A DNA stretch of 64,000 bases from Desulfobacterales bacterium (GTDB lineage Bacteria; Desulfobacterota; Desulfobacteria; Desulfobacterales; Desulfobacteraceae). How positions within the stretch are numbered: position 1 is the first letter of the stretch; every line of letters begins with the position of its first letter. The translations under genes were made by a program, and so were the position numbers. Where the stretch lies: contig JAGLHT010000001.1 in the NCBI GenBank assembly GCA_023143455.1, forward strand, positions 42,243 through 106,242, in the 5' to 3' direction. Positions 8,057 through 16,559 of this stretch are shown piece after piece. The notes below the pieces were generated by a model, which was not told the DNA's origin, made no database searches, and worked only from the letters and a program-made list of their open reading frames with translations.

Positions 8057-9739
8057 ATGAGTAATTCCATTAGGACTAAAAAAAATATCTACTCCCAAGA
8101 TGTTCTGTTTATAAATCTGCCACCCATTTCGCCTACACTTTCAAATGTTGGTGATCCAACGTCCGCAAGTAATCTGACACCACCCATAGGTCTTTTGTAT
8201 TTGGCAGATAAAATTAGAGATTGTATATTTGTTAATTCCTACAAACTAGTCGATTTTGCTATCTTTGACTATGGGGATATTGCAGGAAATGAAAATATTG
8301 GAGAGTTTGTGAATGAAAAGCTAAGACATGGAAGAATTGAAAAGCCAAGTGTTGTTGCGATTTCACTTATGTTCTCATCATCCTACGATTTTTTTAAAAT
8401 TGTTGTTGCTGAAGTTAGAAAGATTTGGAAGGATACTGTTGTCATGGTAGGTGGCATACATGCTTCTAATGCTGTGGAGTACTTGTTAAATAATGATAAC
8501 TGCATTGACTATATTACATGCGGTGAGGGAGAAGATGCATTAGTTGAGTTTCTTGAAATGATTTCTACAGATAAACAAAAAGATATTCAAGGGGTTCACA
8601 GCTTAAACAACATAAAAAAGGTTAAAGGTGGCCAATTTGAGCAGACAATCTTTATTCAAGACTTGAATATAGATTGTTCAAAATATTCTGATCTCATAGA
8701 TATGGAAAAATATATAGAAGATACATCTTTATTTAGCCTGTCTAAAACAACACTTTCTGCTCGCTCTTTTGCAATCATGACATCCAGAGGATGTCCCAAC
8801 CATTGTATTTTTTGTGCAGCACATACTGTTCATGGTCGCACTCCAAGATGGAGAGATATTCAAAATGTTGTTGATGAAATATATTGGCTTAATAGTACCT
8901 ACGGAGTAACAAAATATTATCTTTTTGATGATAATTTTGTTCCAAAATCAAAGGCACTTGAATTATTTAATGCTTTATCTGATATTGATATTCCTAATTT
9001 CGAAATAGTGATTCAAAATATGAGTATAAATGCAACAGATTTTGATATTATAGATGCTATAACAGCTTGTAAAATTACCAATATTGCTTTTGCAATTGAA
9101 TCAGGCTCAAAAAAAATTCAGAAAAAAATAAAGAAAAATGTATTACTAAATAAAGCATTTGATTTGGTTAAATATTCACAAAGTAAGGGTTTAAATGTTA
9201 GATGTTTTTACATTATTGGTTTCCCTGGTGAGACTATTGAGGACATGAAAGAGACTTTTGAGTATGCCAAAAGACTTGGCGCAAACTGGTCAACATTTAG
9301 TGTTGCATCCCCCATCCCTGGTACTGAAATGTATGGTGAATTCATTAGACTTGGTTATATTGAGGACGGTCCGATTTCATGGAGAACTGCTACTATAAGA
9401 GATCGAGTTTTTGATACAAAGGAAATAGATAGGAAAGAAATAAAAGAATTGGCATATAGAGCTAATTTGGATGTTAATTTTGTGAATAACATAAACATAA
9501 AAAATGGTGACTACGAAAGTGCAGAAATAATATTTTCTAATTTTATTAAACTGTATGATTTTCACATCTTTGCATATGATAGCTTAAGAAGAATATATAA
9601 GGAAACCGGAAAAGTTCAAAAAGAAAAAGAAATTATTGATAAAATGAGATCTATTCTAACTTCGAATAAGAAAGCTCATTCATTTCGAAAATATTTTGAT
9701 TTCTTGGATACTGATATAATAAAGGTACTAGAAACATAA
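8057..9739 (+). CDS. B12-binding-domain radical SAM protein
   Basis: A 560-aa protein with an N-terminal cobalamin-binding-like Rossmann domain (roughly residues 15-170, with VGGIHAS and CGEGED) and a radical SAM domain carrying the [4Fe-4S] cluster motif Cys246-x3-Cys250-x2-Cys253. A GFPGET segment follows, then a helical C-terminal extension of about 130 residues. Family members methylate or rearrange unactivated carbons, or make C-C and C-S bonds. The substrate here is unknown, but context suggests a sugar nucleotide or lipid-linked glycan. It is the first of three such enzymes in this locus. Confidence 0.85.
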   Translation: MSNSIRTKKNIYSQDVLFINLPPISPTLSNVGDPTSASNLTPPIGLLYLADKIRDCIFVNSYKLVDFAIFDYGDIAGNENIGEFVNEKLRHGRIEKPSVVAISLMFSSSYDFFKIVVAEVRKIWKDTVVMVGGIHASNAVEYLLNNDNCIDYITCGEGEDALVEFLEMISTDKQKDIQGVHSLNNIKKVKGGQFEQTIFIQDLNIDCSKYSDLIDMEKYIEDTSLFSLSKTTLSARSFAIMTSRGCPNHCIFCAAHTVHGRTPRWRDIQNVVDEIYWLNSTYGVTKYYLFDDNFVPKSKALELFNALSDIDIPNFEIVIQNMSINATDFDIIDAITACKITNIAFAIESGSKKIQKKIKKNVLLNKAFDLVKYSQSKGLNVRCFYIIGFPGETIEDMKETFEYAKRLGANWSTFSVASPIPGTEMYGEFIRLGYIEDGPISWRTATIRDRVFDTKEIDRKEIKELAYRANLDVNFVNNINIKNGDYESAEIIFSNFIKLYDFHIFAYDSLRRIYKETGKVQKEKEIIDKMRSILTSNKKAHSFRKYFDFLDTDIIKVLET

Positions 9740-9758
9740 ATTTCCAATTAAGAGTTAT

Positions 9759-10691
9759 ATGAGAAATAGTAATCTATTAGTTAGCGTAGGATTGCCTGTT
9801 TATAATGGAGCTTCTTTTATCAATCAAGCTGTAGATTCTTTATTAGCACAAGATTATAAAGATTTTGAACTAATCATTTCTGATAATGCTTCAACAGATC
9901 GAACCCAAGAAATCTGTTTGGAATATGCAGAGCAAGACAAGAGAGTGAGATACTATCGATCCAGGGATAATATGGGAGCTTCCTGGAACTTTAATCATGT
10001 CTTTGAATTGTCCACAGGTGAATATTTTATGTGGGCATCTCATGACGATTATTGGGAGCCATCATATATTAGTGCTTGCATTAAAGCTTATGAATTTTCA
10101 CCAGATATTATACTGGCCGGCGCTTTTTGTGAATCCTTTGATACACAAGGGGAAAATGCAAGCTTTATTGATTTTGGACTAACAACTATTGGGCTTCCTC
10201 CCCAGGATCGATTCATACAGTATAAAAAGAGCCTTCATAGTGGGTGTAGTATTAATGGTGTTTTCCATGGAATCTATAAGAGCAAGTTTCTTTCAAAGGC
10301 AATGCCTATGAAAAAAGTTATTGCAAATGATCATCTCATATTAGCAGAACTCTCTTTGCAAGGGGAGTTTAAAACTGTTGAAAAAAAATTAATTCATAAA
10401 AGATGGGGTGGTGGGTCTGAGAGCCACAGAAATAACGCCCGTACTGTAGGCATTAATAATGAACTACTGATTAGATTTCCATATTTTATGCGTGAAATTT
10501 TGTTGCAGAAAATAATTATTAAGACCGACAATATATTTTTTACAAAAAAAATATGGCTTTCTTGTTGGTCATTATGGAATTACATTTTATTTTCGCTCAA
10601 GTTAAATATTTTAATATCCTTGGTTAGAATTAAAAATATTTGTAGTTTTTTGAAGAATAGAAGTATAAAGATATTTTATCTTTTTAAATAG
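9759..10691 (+). CDS. Family 2 glycosyltransferase
   Basis: A 310-aa GT-A fold transferase. SVGLPVYNG is at residues 9-17, the nucleotide-binding SDNASTD at 41-47, and the DxD-equivalent ASHDD at 93-97 with Asp96-Asp97. This is classic for transferases adding one sugar to a lipid-linked oligosaccharide at the inner face of the membrane. The C-terminal 80 residues are hydrophobic and basic, possibly membrane-associated. The donor is unknown. Confidence 0.87.
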   Translation: MRNSNLLVSVGLPVYNGASFINQAVDSLLAQDYKDFELIISDNASTDRTQEICLEYAEQDKRVRYYRSRDNMGASWNFNHVFELSTGEYFMWASHDDYWEPSYISACIKAYEFSPDIILAGAFCESFDTQGENASFIDFGLTTIGLPPQDRFIQYKKSLHSGCSINGVFHGIYKSKFLSKAMPMKKVIANDHLILAELSLQGEFKTVEKKLIHKRWGGGSESHRNNARTVGINNELLIRFPYFMREILLQKIIIKTDNIFFTKKIWLSCWSLWNYILFSLKLNILISLVRIKNICSFLKNRSIKIFYLFK

Positions 10692-10754
10692 ATTAAAAGT
10701 AGATGATTAGTATATATAATTTTGGTTTATCACATTTTTAGTAAGGGGTAAGTT

Positions 10755-11693
10755 ATGAGTTTTAATATTTTAGTAACAGGTGGTGCAGGCTATTTAGGCT
10801 CAGTACTTGTACCAGAACTTTTAAAGGCGGGGCATAAGGTGACTGTGATTGATAATTTTATGTTTTCACAGAATCCTCTCATGGACTGTTGCTATTCTGA
10901 CAGTTTTGATGTTGTTAGAGGTGATGCCCGTGATGAGAGCCTTCTTAGAGCTTTATGCAAAGGTAAAGATATCATTATACCTTTAGCCGCGTTAGTGGGA
11001 GCACCAATGTGCGACCGGGACAAAATTGGTGCAAAAACAACAAACTTTGATGCCATTAAATCATTGATTTCTTTTTTATCTAAAGAACAGCGTATCGTTG
11101 TGCCAACAACCAATAGCGGCTATGGGATTGGACAGAAAGATGTTCATTGTACAGAAGAATCACCTTTAAAGCCAATATCGCTTTATGGTAAAATGAAAGT
11201 TGAATCTGAAAAACTTATATTAGATAGAGGCAATGGTATAAGCTTGAGGCTTGCAACAGTATTTGGAGCTAGCCCACGAATGCGATTGGACCTTCTTGTA
11301 AATGATTTTACATACCGCGCAGTAAATGATCGATTTGTTGTTATTTTCGAGGGCCATTTTAAACGTAATTACATACATATTCGTGATGTTGCTAAGGCAT
11401 TCTTACATTCAATAGATAATTTTGATTCAATGAAAAACGAGGCATATAATGTAGGCTTATCAGATGCAAATATCTCAAAGTTGGAGCTTTGTGCCAAGAT
11501 CAAAGAACAAATTTCGGATTTTGTTATTATAGAAGAATCTATTGGAAAAGACCCAGATAAAAGGGACTATATAGTTTCAAACGAGAAAATAGAAAGCACA
11601 GGTTTTAAACCTGGGTTCTCGCTTGAAATAGGAATTAAAGAATTAAAGAAAACTTATACAATTATTAATAATAGTAAATATAGTAATGTATAA
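10755..11693 (+). CDS. NAD-dependent epimerase/dehydratase (extended SDR)
   Basis: A 312-aa extended short-chain dehydrogenase. The NAD-binding GGAGYLG is at residues 9-15 and the catalytic Tyr144-x3-Lys148 (YGKMK) follows TTNSGYG. It acts on a nucleotide sugar, probably as an epimerase, dehydratase or reductase. It overlaps the next gene, an HddC-like nucleotidylyltransferase, by one base, and that gene is followed by an HddA-like kinase. Its substrate may therefore be a GDP-heptose intermediate. An AAGGGGTAAG ribosome site precedes the ATG. Confidence 0.83.
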   Translation: MSFNILVTGGAGYLGSVLVPELLKAGHKVTVIDNFMFSQNPLMDCCYSDSFDVVRGDARDESLLRALCKGKDIIIPLAALVGAPMCDRDKIGAKTTNFDAIKSLISFLSKEQRIVVPTTNSGYGIGQKDVHCTEESPLKPISLYGKMKVESEKLILDRGNGISLRLATVFGASPRMRLDLLVNDFTYRAVNDRFVVIFEGHFKRNYIHIRDVAKAFLHSIDNFDSMKNEAYNVGLSDANISKLELCAKIKEQISDFVIIEESIGKDPDKRDYIVSNEKIESTGFKPGFSLEIGIKELKKTYTIINNSKYSNV

Positions 11694-12397
11694 TGGATAA
11701 AAAAATTACAGCTGTAGTCCTTGTTGGTGGTCAAGGGACACGTTTGCGATCTGTTGTATCTGATAAACCCAAAGTTCTTGCAGCAGTTAAGGGAAGACCG
11801 TTTCTTACTTATTTGCTTGATCAGCTTGAAAGTAATAACATTACAGAAGTTGTTTTCTGTAGTGGGTATATGGCTGATACCATAGAAGCATATTTTGGTG
11901 ACCATTACAAATCTATTATAATTCAATATTCAAGAGAAGAAATTCCTTTAGACACTGGAGGGGCTTTGAGGTTAGCATTGCCATTGCTTTTGTCTGATAC
12001 AATACTTGTCATGAACGGGGATTCTTTTGTAAAAACTGATTTAACTATTTTTACAAAAACGTTTTTTCAACAAAAGCATATTGCAGATATGCTCTTGGCA
12101 AAGGTAAATGATGTCTCTCGTTTTGGAAACGTTACTTTTAATAAAGAGTGTGAGATAACATCTTTTAAAGAAAAAGGTGAACATAAAGGCCCCGGATGGA
12201 TTAATGCAGGAATATATCTTTTTAGAAAAAAAATATTATTTGATATTCCAGAAGATTGTTTTTTCTCATTGGAAAGAGGTTTTTTCCCAAAATTAATAGG
12301 GAAAGGATTATTTGGTTTTTGCACAGAAGGAGATTTTATCGATATTGGGACACCAGATTCGTATAACAAGACCGCCCTTTTTTTTGATAACATTTAA
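11693..12397 (+). CDS. hddC: Sugar-phosphate nucleotidylyltransferase (HddC-like)
   Basis: A 234-aa nucleotidyltransferase with the NTP-binding loop VGGQGTRL at residues 11-18, DKPK at 24-27 and the metal-binding NGDSF. It is compact and lacks a C-terminal beta-helix, like HddC, the D-glycero-D-manno-heptose-1-phosphate guanylyltransferase. The assignment to heptose rests mainly on the next gene being an HddA-type kinase; sequence alone would also allow other sugar-1-phosphates. The start overlaps the preceding stop by one base. Confidence 0.72.
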   Translation: MDKKITAVVLVGGQGTRLRSVVSDKPKVLAAVKGRPFLTYLLDQLESNNITEVVFCSGYMADTIEAYFGDHYKSIIIQYSREEIPLDTGGALRLALPLLLSDTILVMNGDSFVKTDLTIFTKTFFQQKHIADMLLAKVNDVSRFGNVTFNKECEITSFKEKGEHKGPGWINAGIYLFRKKILFDIPEDCFFSLERGFFPKLIGKGLFGFCTEGDFIDIGTPDSYNKTALFFDNI

Positions 12398-12417
12398 GTT
12401 TAGGAAAAATAATAACA

Positions 12418-13485
12418 ATGATAATAAATAGGACACCGTATAGATTGTCTTTTTTAGGAGGGGGAACAGATTATCCTTCATGGTACCTGAAACATGGGGG
12501 AAGTACCATAAGTACTTCTATTAACAAATATTGTTATATTACATGTCGAGCGTTACCACCTTTTTTTGAGCATAGAATTCGTGTAGTATATAGTAAAATT
12601 GAATTATGCAATAGTTACGAAGAGATTGATCATCCAGCAGTGCGAGAAACACTTCGGTTTTTAAATTTAGATTGCGGGCTTGAAATACATTATGATGGAG
12701 ATCTCCCAGCAAGAAGCGGAATGGGATCAAGTTCTTCTTTTAATGTTGGTTTGTTACATGCATTATATGCATTTAAAGGAGAAATGGTTTCAAAAAGGCA
12801 GCTTACCAGAGATTGTATTCATGTAGAACAGGATATGATTAAGGAAATAGTTGGATCACAAGATCAGGCATGTGCGGCTCATGGTGGGTTGAATCATATT
12901 GAATTTTTAAAAAATGGAGAAATTAAAGTTAACCCTTTAACACTGTCAAAACAGAGATTAGATGAATTAGATTCTCATTTGATGCTTTTTTATACAGGAA
13001 TTAACCGTAAAGGGACAGCATCAGATGTAGCAAAAAGTTATGTGGATGATATAGAATCTAAGACAGAACTACTAACTGAATTAGGTGGTCTTGTTGATAT
13101 TGGGTTAGAAATATTAGGTAACAAATCTGACATTTGTGAGTTTGGTAAACTCCTTCATGAATCATGGATGCTTAAAAGAGATTTAAGTAATTCTGTCTCT
13201 AATATTGATATTGATGATCTTTATAAAAGAGCTTTGGACAATGGAGCACTTGGAGGAAAAATTACAGGTGCCGGGGGGGGAGGGTTCCTGCTTCTTTTTG
13301 TACCGCCTTCTGAGCAGCAACGTGTTCGGAAAGTTTTATCTAAGCAGATTTATGTACCATTTTCGTTCGAATCCCGTGGTAGCCAGATTCTTTTTTACCA
13401 GGCAAATAATGAAAATTATAGTATTCTTGAAAAGGATAGGGATAAAAGAGTTTATAAATTGTTCAAAGAACAAGCTTGTGGATGA
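12418..13485 (+). CDS. hddA: GHMP kinase, D-glycero-D-manno-heptose 7-phosphate kinase-like
   Basis: A 355-aa GHMP-family kinase. RTPYRLSFLGGGTDYP at residues 5-20 and the ATP-binding PARSGMGSSSS at 97-107 match the HddA pattern closely, and the C-terminal GGKITGAGGGGF is the GHMP motif 3. HddA phosphorylates C1 of D-glycero-alpha-D-manno-heptose 7-phosphate; after GmhB removes the 7-phosphate, HddC makes the GDP sugar. Neither GmhA nor GmhB is seen in the window. The downstream gap to the transketolase gene holds only an 18-codon open frame (13489-13545) with no support as a gene. Confidence 0.82.
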   Translation: MIINRTPYRLSFLGGGTDYPSWYLKHGGSTISTSINKYCYITCRALPPFFEHRIRVVYSKIELCNSYEEIDHPAVRETLRFLNLDCGLEIHYDGDLPARSGMGSSSSFNVGLLHALYAFKGEMVSKRQLTRDCIHVEQDMIKEIVGSQDQACAAHGGLNHIEFLKNGEIKVNPLTLSKQRLDELDSHLMLFYTGINRKGTASDVAKSYVDDIESKTELLTELGGLVDIGLEILGNKSDICEFGKLLHESWMLKRDLSNSVSNIDIDDLYKRALDNGALGGKITGAGGGGFLLLFVPPSEQQRVRKVLSKQIYVPFSFESRGSQILFYQANNENYSILEKDRDKRVYKLFKEQACG

Positions 13486-13546
13486 GAGATGAATAACTTT
13501 AATAGTATTTTTGAAAATGGAAGAATAATTATTGGAAAATTATAAA

Positions 13547-14356
13547 ATGTCCCAATTCGATTTTATGAAAAAGAAGGCTCAGGATTTGAGAAAAGAGGCG
13601 CTCAAGCTTCATAAGATAGCAAGTGAGACAAGGATTGCTTCTACTCTATCAGCGATTGAAATATTTGTTGTATTATATTATGGGCAAGTATTAAGCTATT
13701 CTGAAAACCCAACCTGGGAAGATAGAGATAGATTAATAATCAGTAAAGGTCATGGTTCGTTTTGTATATATCCTATTCTTGCTGAAATAGGATATTTTGA
13801 TGAGAATGAATTGCAGGAAGCTGGTAGTCAAAAGTCGATTTTAGGTGCAATCCCAGATAGTTTGATTCCAGGTTTTGAAACTACCAATGGTTCATTGGGA
13901 CATGGGCTTGGAGTTGCTTGTGGAATTGCTCTTGCTTTAAAACGTAAAAATATTTCACAAAAAGTTTTTGTTGTGGCTGGCGATGGAGAGTTTAATGAGG
14001 GGTCAATGTGGGAAGCAATAATGTTTGCTTCTTATCATAAGCTTGATAATTTAATTCTTATTATTGATGATAATAAGATATCGATGTTAGGACATCAAAA
14101 AGATATAATAACTAATACTTCTTTTACAGATAAATTTGAATCGTTTAACTGGGAAGCAATTAAAGCTGATGGTCACGATGTTAAAGATCTACATAATGCA
14201 TTGATGACAATGAGAAATAATTGTGGTAAGCCTCATGTTGTTATAGCTGAGACTGTTAAAGGTAAGGGCGTAGTTGCGTTGGAAGATAAGTCTCTTAGCC
14301 ATGTTATGAGTTTAAACCCATCTGAGATAGATGAAATTTTAAAGGACTGGGAATGA
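13547..14356 (+). CDS. Transketolase, N-terminal (ThDP-binding) subunit
   Basis: A 269-aa ThDP-dependent subunit from the split, two-gene form of transketolase. SKGHGS at about residues 66-71 and the ThDP/Mg motif GDGEFNEG at 145-152 are clear, as is GSLGHG. I chose ATG 13547 over an in-frame TTG 15 bases upstream because GGAAAA is spaced for the ATG. The stop overlaps the start of the second subunit (ATGA). In this setting it may supply sedoheptulose 7-phosphate for the heptose pathway. Alternatively it may transfer a two-carbon ketol unit to a keto sugar. Confidence 0.85.
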   Translation: MSQFDFMKKKAQDLRKEALKLHKIASETRIASTLSAIEIFVVLYYGQVLSYSENPTWEDRDRLIISKGHGSFCIYPILAEIGYFDENELQEAGSQKSILGAIPDSLIPGFETTNGSLGHGLGVACGIALALKRKNISQKVFVVAGDGEFNEGSMWEAIMFASYHKLDNLILIIDDNKISMLGHQKDIITNTSFTDKFESFNWEAIKADGHDVKDLHNALMTMRNNCGKPHVVIAETVKGKGVVALEDKSLSHVMSLNPSEIDEILKDWE

Positions 14357-15306
14357 AGAATAAACAAGTTAAAACCATGAGAGACACCATAATTGAAGAA
14401 ATTTCAAATAGAATGGAAGAGAATAAAAGCATTTTTTTTCTTACAGCAGATATGGGTGCTCCTGCATTGGATAAGCTACGCCAAAAATATGCCGATAGAT
14501 TTATAAATGTGGGGATTGCCGAACAAAATCTTATTAACGTCAGTACTGGACTTGCATTGGAGGGTTTTACAGTATATGCATTTGCGATTGCTGCATTTTT
14601 AAGCATGCGGGCTTATGAACAGATCCGAAATAATTTGGCTTTGTTAGGTGATCATAAGGAACTTAATGTCAATCTTTTAGGTGTTGGTGTCGGTGTAAGT
14701 TATGATATGTCTGGTCCAAGTCATCATTGTCTCGAAGACATATCAATTATACGGACACTCCCAAATATGTCTTTATTTTCACCCAGTGACTGGGTAATGG
14801 CATATAGCTTTGTAAAGCACTCAATACGATTTAAAAGCCCTAAATACATAAGGCTTGACAGTAAAGCTATGCCTAATATCTATGAAGAGTCTGAACAGTT
14901 TGATTGGGAAACCGGTTTTGTTGAATTAAATAAGGGGAAAGATGTTTGTATTATTTCCACCGGCATTACAACACATAAGAGCTTAAAAATTATTGATGAA
15001 CTATCTAAAGACAGTATCAAGACAGGTTTGATAGATCTCTTTATGTTAAAATATTTTGATAAAGAATATCTTTTAAAAATTTTATCAAAGTACAAAGTGG
15101 TTATTACAATTGAAGAAGGATTTATAGGTAAAGGAGGGCTTGATAGCATTATTGCGAATTTGAAAATACATTATCAAGCTGATTTTACTTTGAAAAGCTT
15201 TGGCTTCTCTGATAGCTATCTTTTCCAGCAAGGGAGCAGAGAATTTTTATCAGAATGCCATGGATTTAGTATTAAAGACATAATCAGTTCTATTAAAAAT
15301 TATTAA
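14353..15306 (+). CDS. Transketolase, C-terminal subunit
   Basis: A 317-aa partner of the preceding gene, holding the pyrimidine-binding and C-terminal domains of transketolase. Typical segments are TADMGAP, RFINVGIAEQNLI, which contains the ThDP-activating Glu in the IAEQN motif, and a C-terminal VVITIEEGF strand. It overlaps the first subunit by four bases (ATGA), consistent with a coupled heterodimer. Housekeeping transketolase is usually a single chain. A dedicated split pair inside a polysaccharide locus suggests a specialised sugar reaction. Confidence 0.85.
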   Translation: MKNKQVKTMRDTIIEEISNRMEENKSIFFLTADMGAPALDKLRQKYADRFINVGIAEQNLINVSTGLALEGFTVYAFAIAAFLSMRAYEQIRNNLALLGDHKELNVNLLGVGVGVSYDMSGPSHHCLEDISIIRTLPNMSLFSPSDWVMAYSFVKHSIRFKSPKYIRLDSKAMPNIYEESEQFDWETGFVELNKGKDVCIISTGITTHKSLKIIDELSKDSIKTGLIDLFMLKYFDKEYLLKILSKYKVVITIEEGFIGKGGLDSIIANLKIHYQADFTLKSFGFSDSYLFQQGSREFLSECHGFSIKDIISSIKNY

Positions 15307-15331
15307 TTATCATATATAGGAAATACATCAT

Positions 15332-16510
15332 ATGGAATTAAACCTGCCTTTAATGGACAACAATCTCACCACAGAAGACATGAATGTCCTTATTGATTTT
15401 TTAAAAGATACGCCACGGTTGACTCAGGGAAGCAATGTTTCTGCCTTTGAACAAGAATGGTCAAAATGGCTTGGTGTTAAATACAGTGTTTTTGTTAACT
15501 CTGGAGCCTCTGCTAACCTTATCACTATGGCCGCACTTAAAAAATTAAAGGGCGATGGTGAGATCATTGTTCCTACATTAACCTGGGTATCTGACATTGC
15601 CTCTGTAATACAAAATGGTTATAAGCCAGTATTTGTAGACATAAACCCAAGAACACTTGCAATGGATGATAACCAGGTAATTTCAAAAATTACAGATAAC
15701 ACCAAAGGAGTGTTTATTACATATGTTCAAGGGTTTAATGGCTTGACAGATAATTTATTGTCTTACCTTGAAGAACATAATATACCTTTGATTGAAGATG
15801 TTTGTGAATCACATGGCGCAACATTCAGAGATAAAAAACTTGGGTCATTTGGGCTTATTTCAAACTTTTCATTCTATTATGCTCATCATCTAAGCACTAT
15901 TGAGGGTGGTATGGTCTGTACTAATAATGAAGATATCTATCAAACAATTCGCATGTTCAGGTCCCATGGTATGACAAGAGAGGTAACATCTGAAGATTTG
16001 AAAGATCAATATGCATTGGAAAATCCGGAACTATCTCCTGATTTTATTTTTGCCTTTCCTGCCTATAATGTACGGAATACAGAAATTGGAGCTGTTCTAG
16101 GGCTGAATCAGCTCAAGCGCCTTGATGAAAATAATGAAAAACGTATAGAAAATTTCAAGCTTTTTTTAGAAAATTTAGATCCAGATTTATACAGAACAGA
16201 TTTTGAAATTGAAGGAAATTGTAATTACGCATTTAATCTGATTTTAAGAAAACCTGATCCTGAATTTCGTGATAAGTTAGAAGATACTATGCGTAAAGCT
16301 AAGGTTGAATTTCGGAGGGGGAGTTCAGGAGGTGGAAACCAGATGCGGCAACCATATTTGCAAGAATTTGTTGAAGATAAAGAGTGGGAACAATACCCTG
16401 AAATCGAGCATGTACATTTTTATGGTTATTATATTGGTAATTTTCCAAGCCTTGAACAAGATAAGATATTATCACTATGCAATCTTGTGAATGGAATTAA
16501 AAAGATATAA
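15332..16510 (+). CDS. PLP/PMP-dependent sugar dehydratase of the DegT fold (ColD/RfbH-like)
   Basis: A 392-aa DegT/DnrJ-fold protein in which the Schiff-base lysine is replaced by histidine. His185 in FYYAHHLSTIEGG aligns with the lysine of aminotransferases (six residues before the Glu of the EGG motif). The same His substitution defines ColD (GDP-4-keto-6-deoxymannose 3-dehydratase) and RfbH/E1 (CDP-4-keto-6-deoxyglucose 3-dehydratase), which use PMP to remove the C3 hydroxyl. NSGASANL at 56-63 fits that subgroup. The paired Cys cluster of E1-type [2Fe-2S] enzymes is not apparent, so the ColD type is more likely. An ATAGGAAATA site precedes the ATG. Confidence 0.75.
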   Translation: MELNLPLMDNNLTTEDMNVLIDFLKDTPRLTQGSNVSAFEQEWSKWLGVKYSVFVNSGASANLITMAALKKLKGDGEIIVPTLTWVSDIASVIQNGYKPVFVDINPRTLAMDDNQVISKITDNTKGVFITYVQGFNGLTDNLLSYLEEHNIPLIEDVCESHGATFRDKKLGSFGLISNFSFYYAHHLSTIEGGMVCTNNEDIYQTIRMFRSHGMTREVTSEDLKDQYALENPELSPDFIFAFPAYNVRNTEIGAVLGLNQLKRLDENNEKRIENFKLFLENLDPDLYRTDFEIEGNCNYAFNLILRKPDPEFRDKLEDTMRKAKVEFRRGSSGGGNQMRQPYLQEFVEDKEWEQYPEIEHVHFYGYYIGNFPSLEQDKILSLCNLVNGIKKI

Positions 16511-16559
16511 TTATTATTAATGTATAAATTATTAAATAAAATATGTGAGAGTCTATCAA

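Noticed and set aside
13489..13545. 18-codon ORF between hddA and the transketolase gene
   Set aside because: Its start is too close to any Shine-Dalgarno sequence, and it has no similarity that I can recognise; a leader peptide role cannot be supported.
15332..16510. Calling this protein an aminotransferase
   Set aside because: The Schiff-base lysine is replaced by histidine as in ColD and RfbH, so transamination as the main reaction is unlikely.
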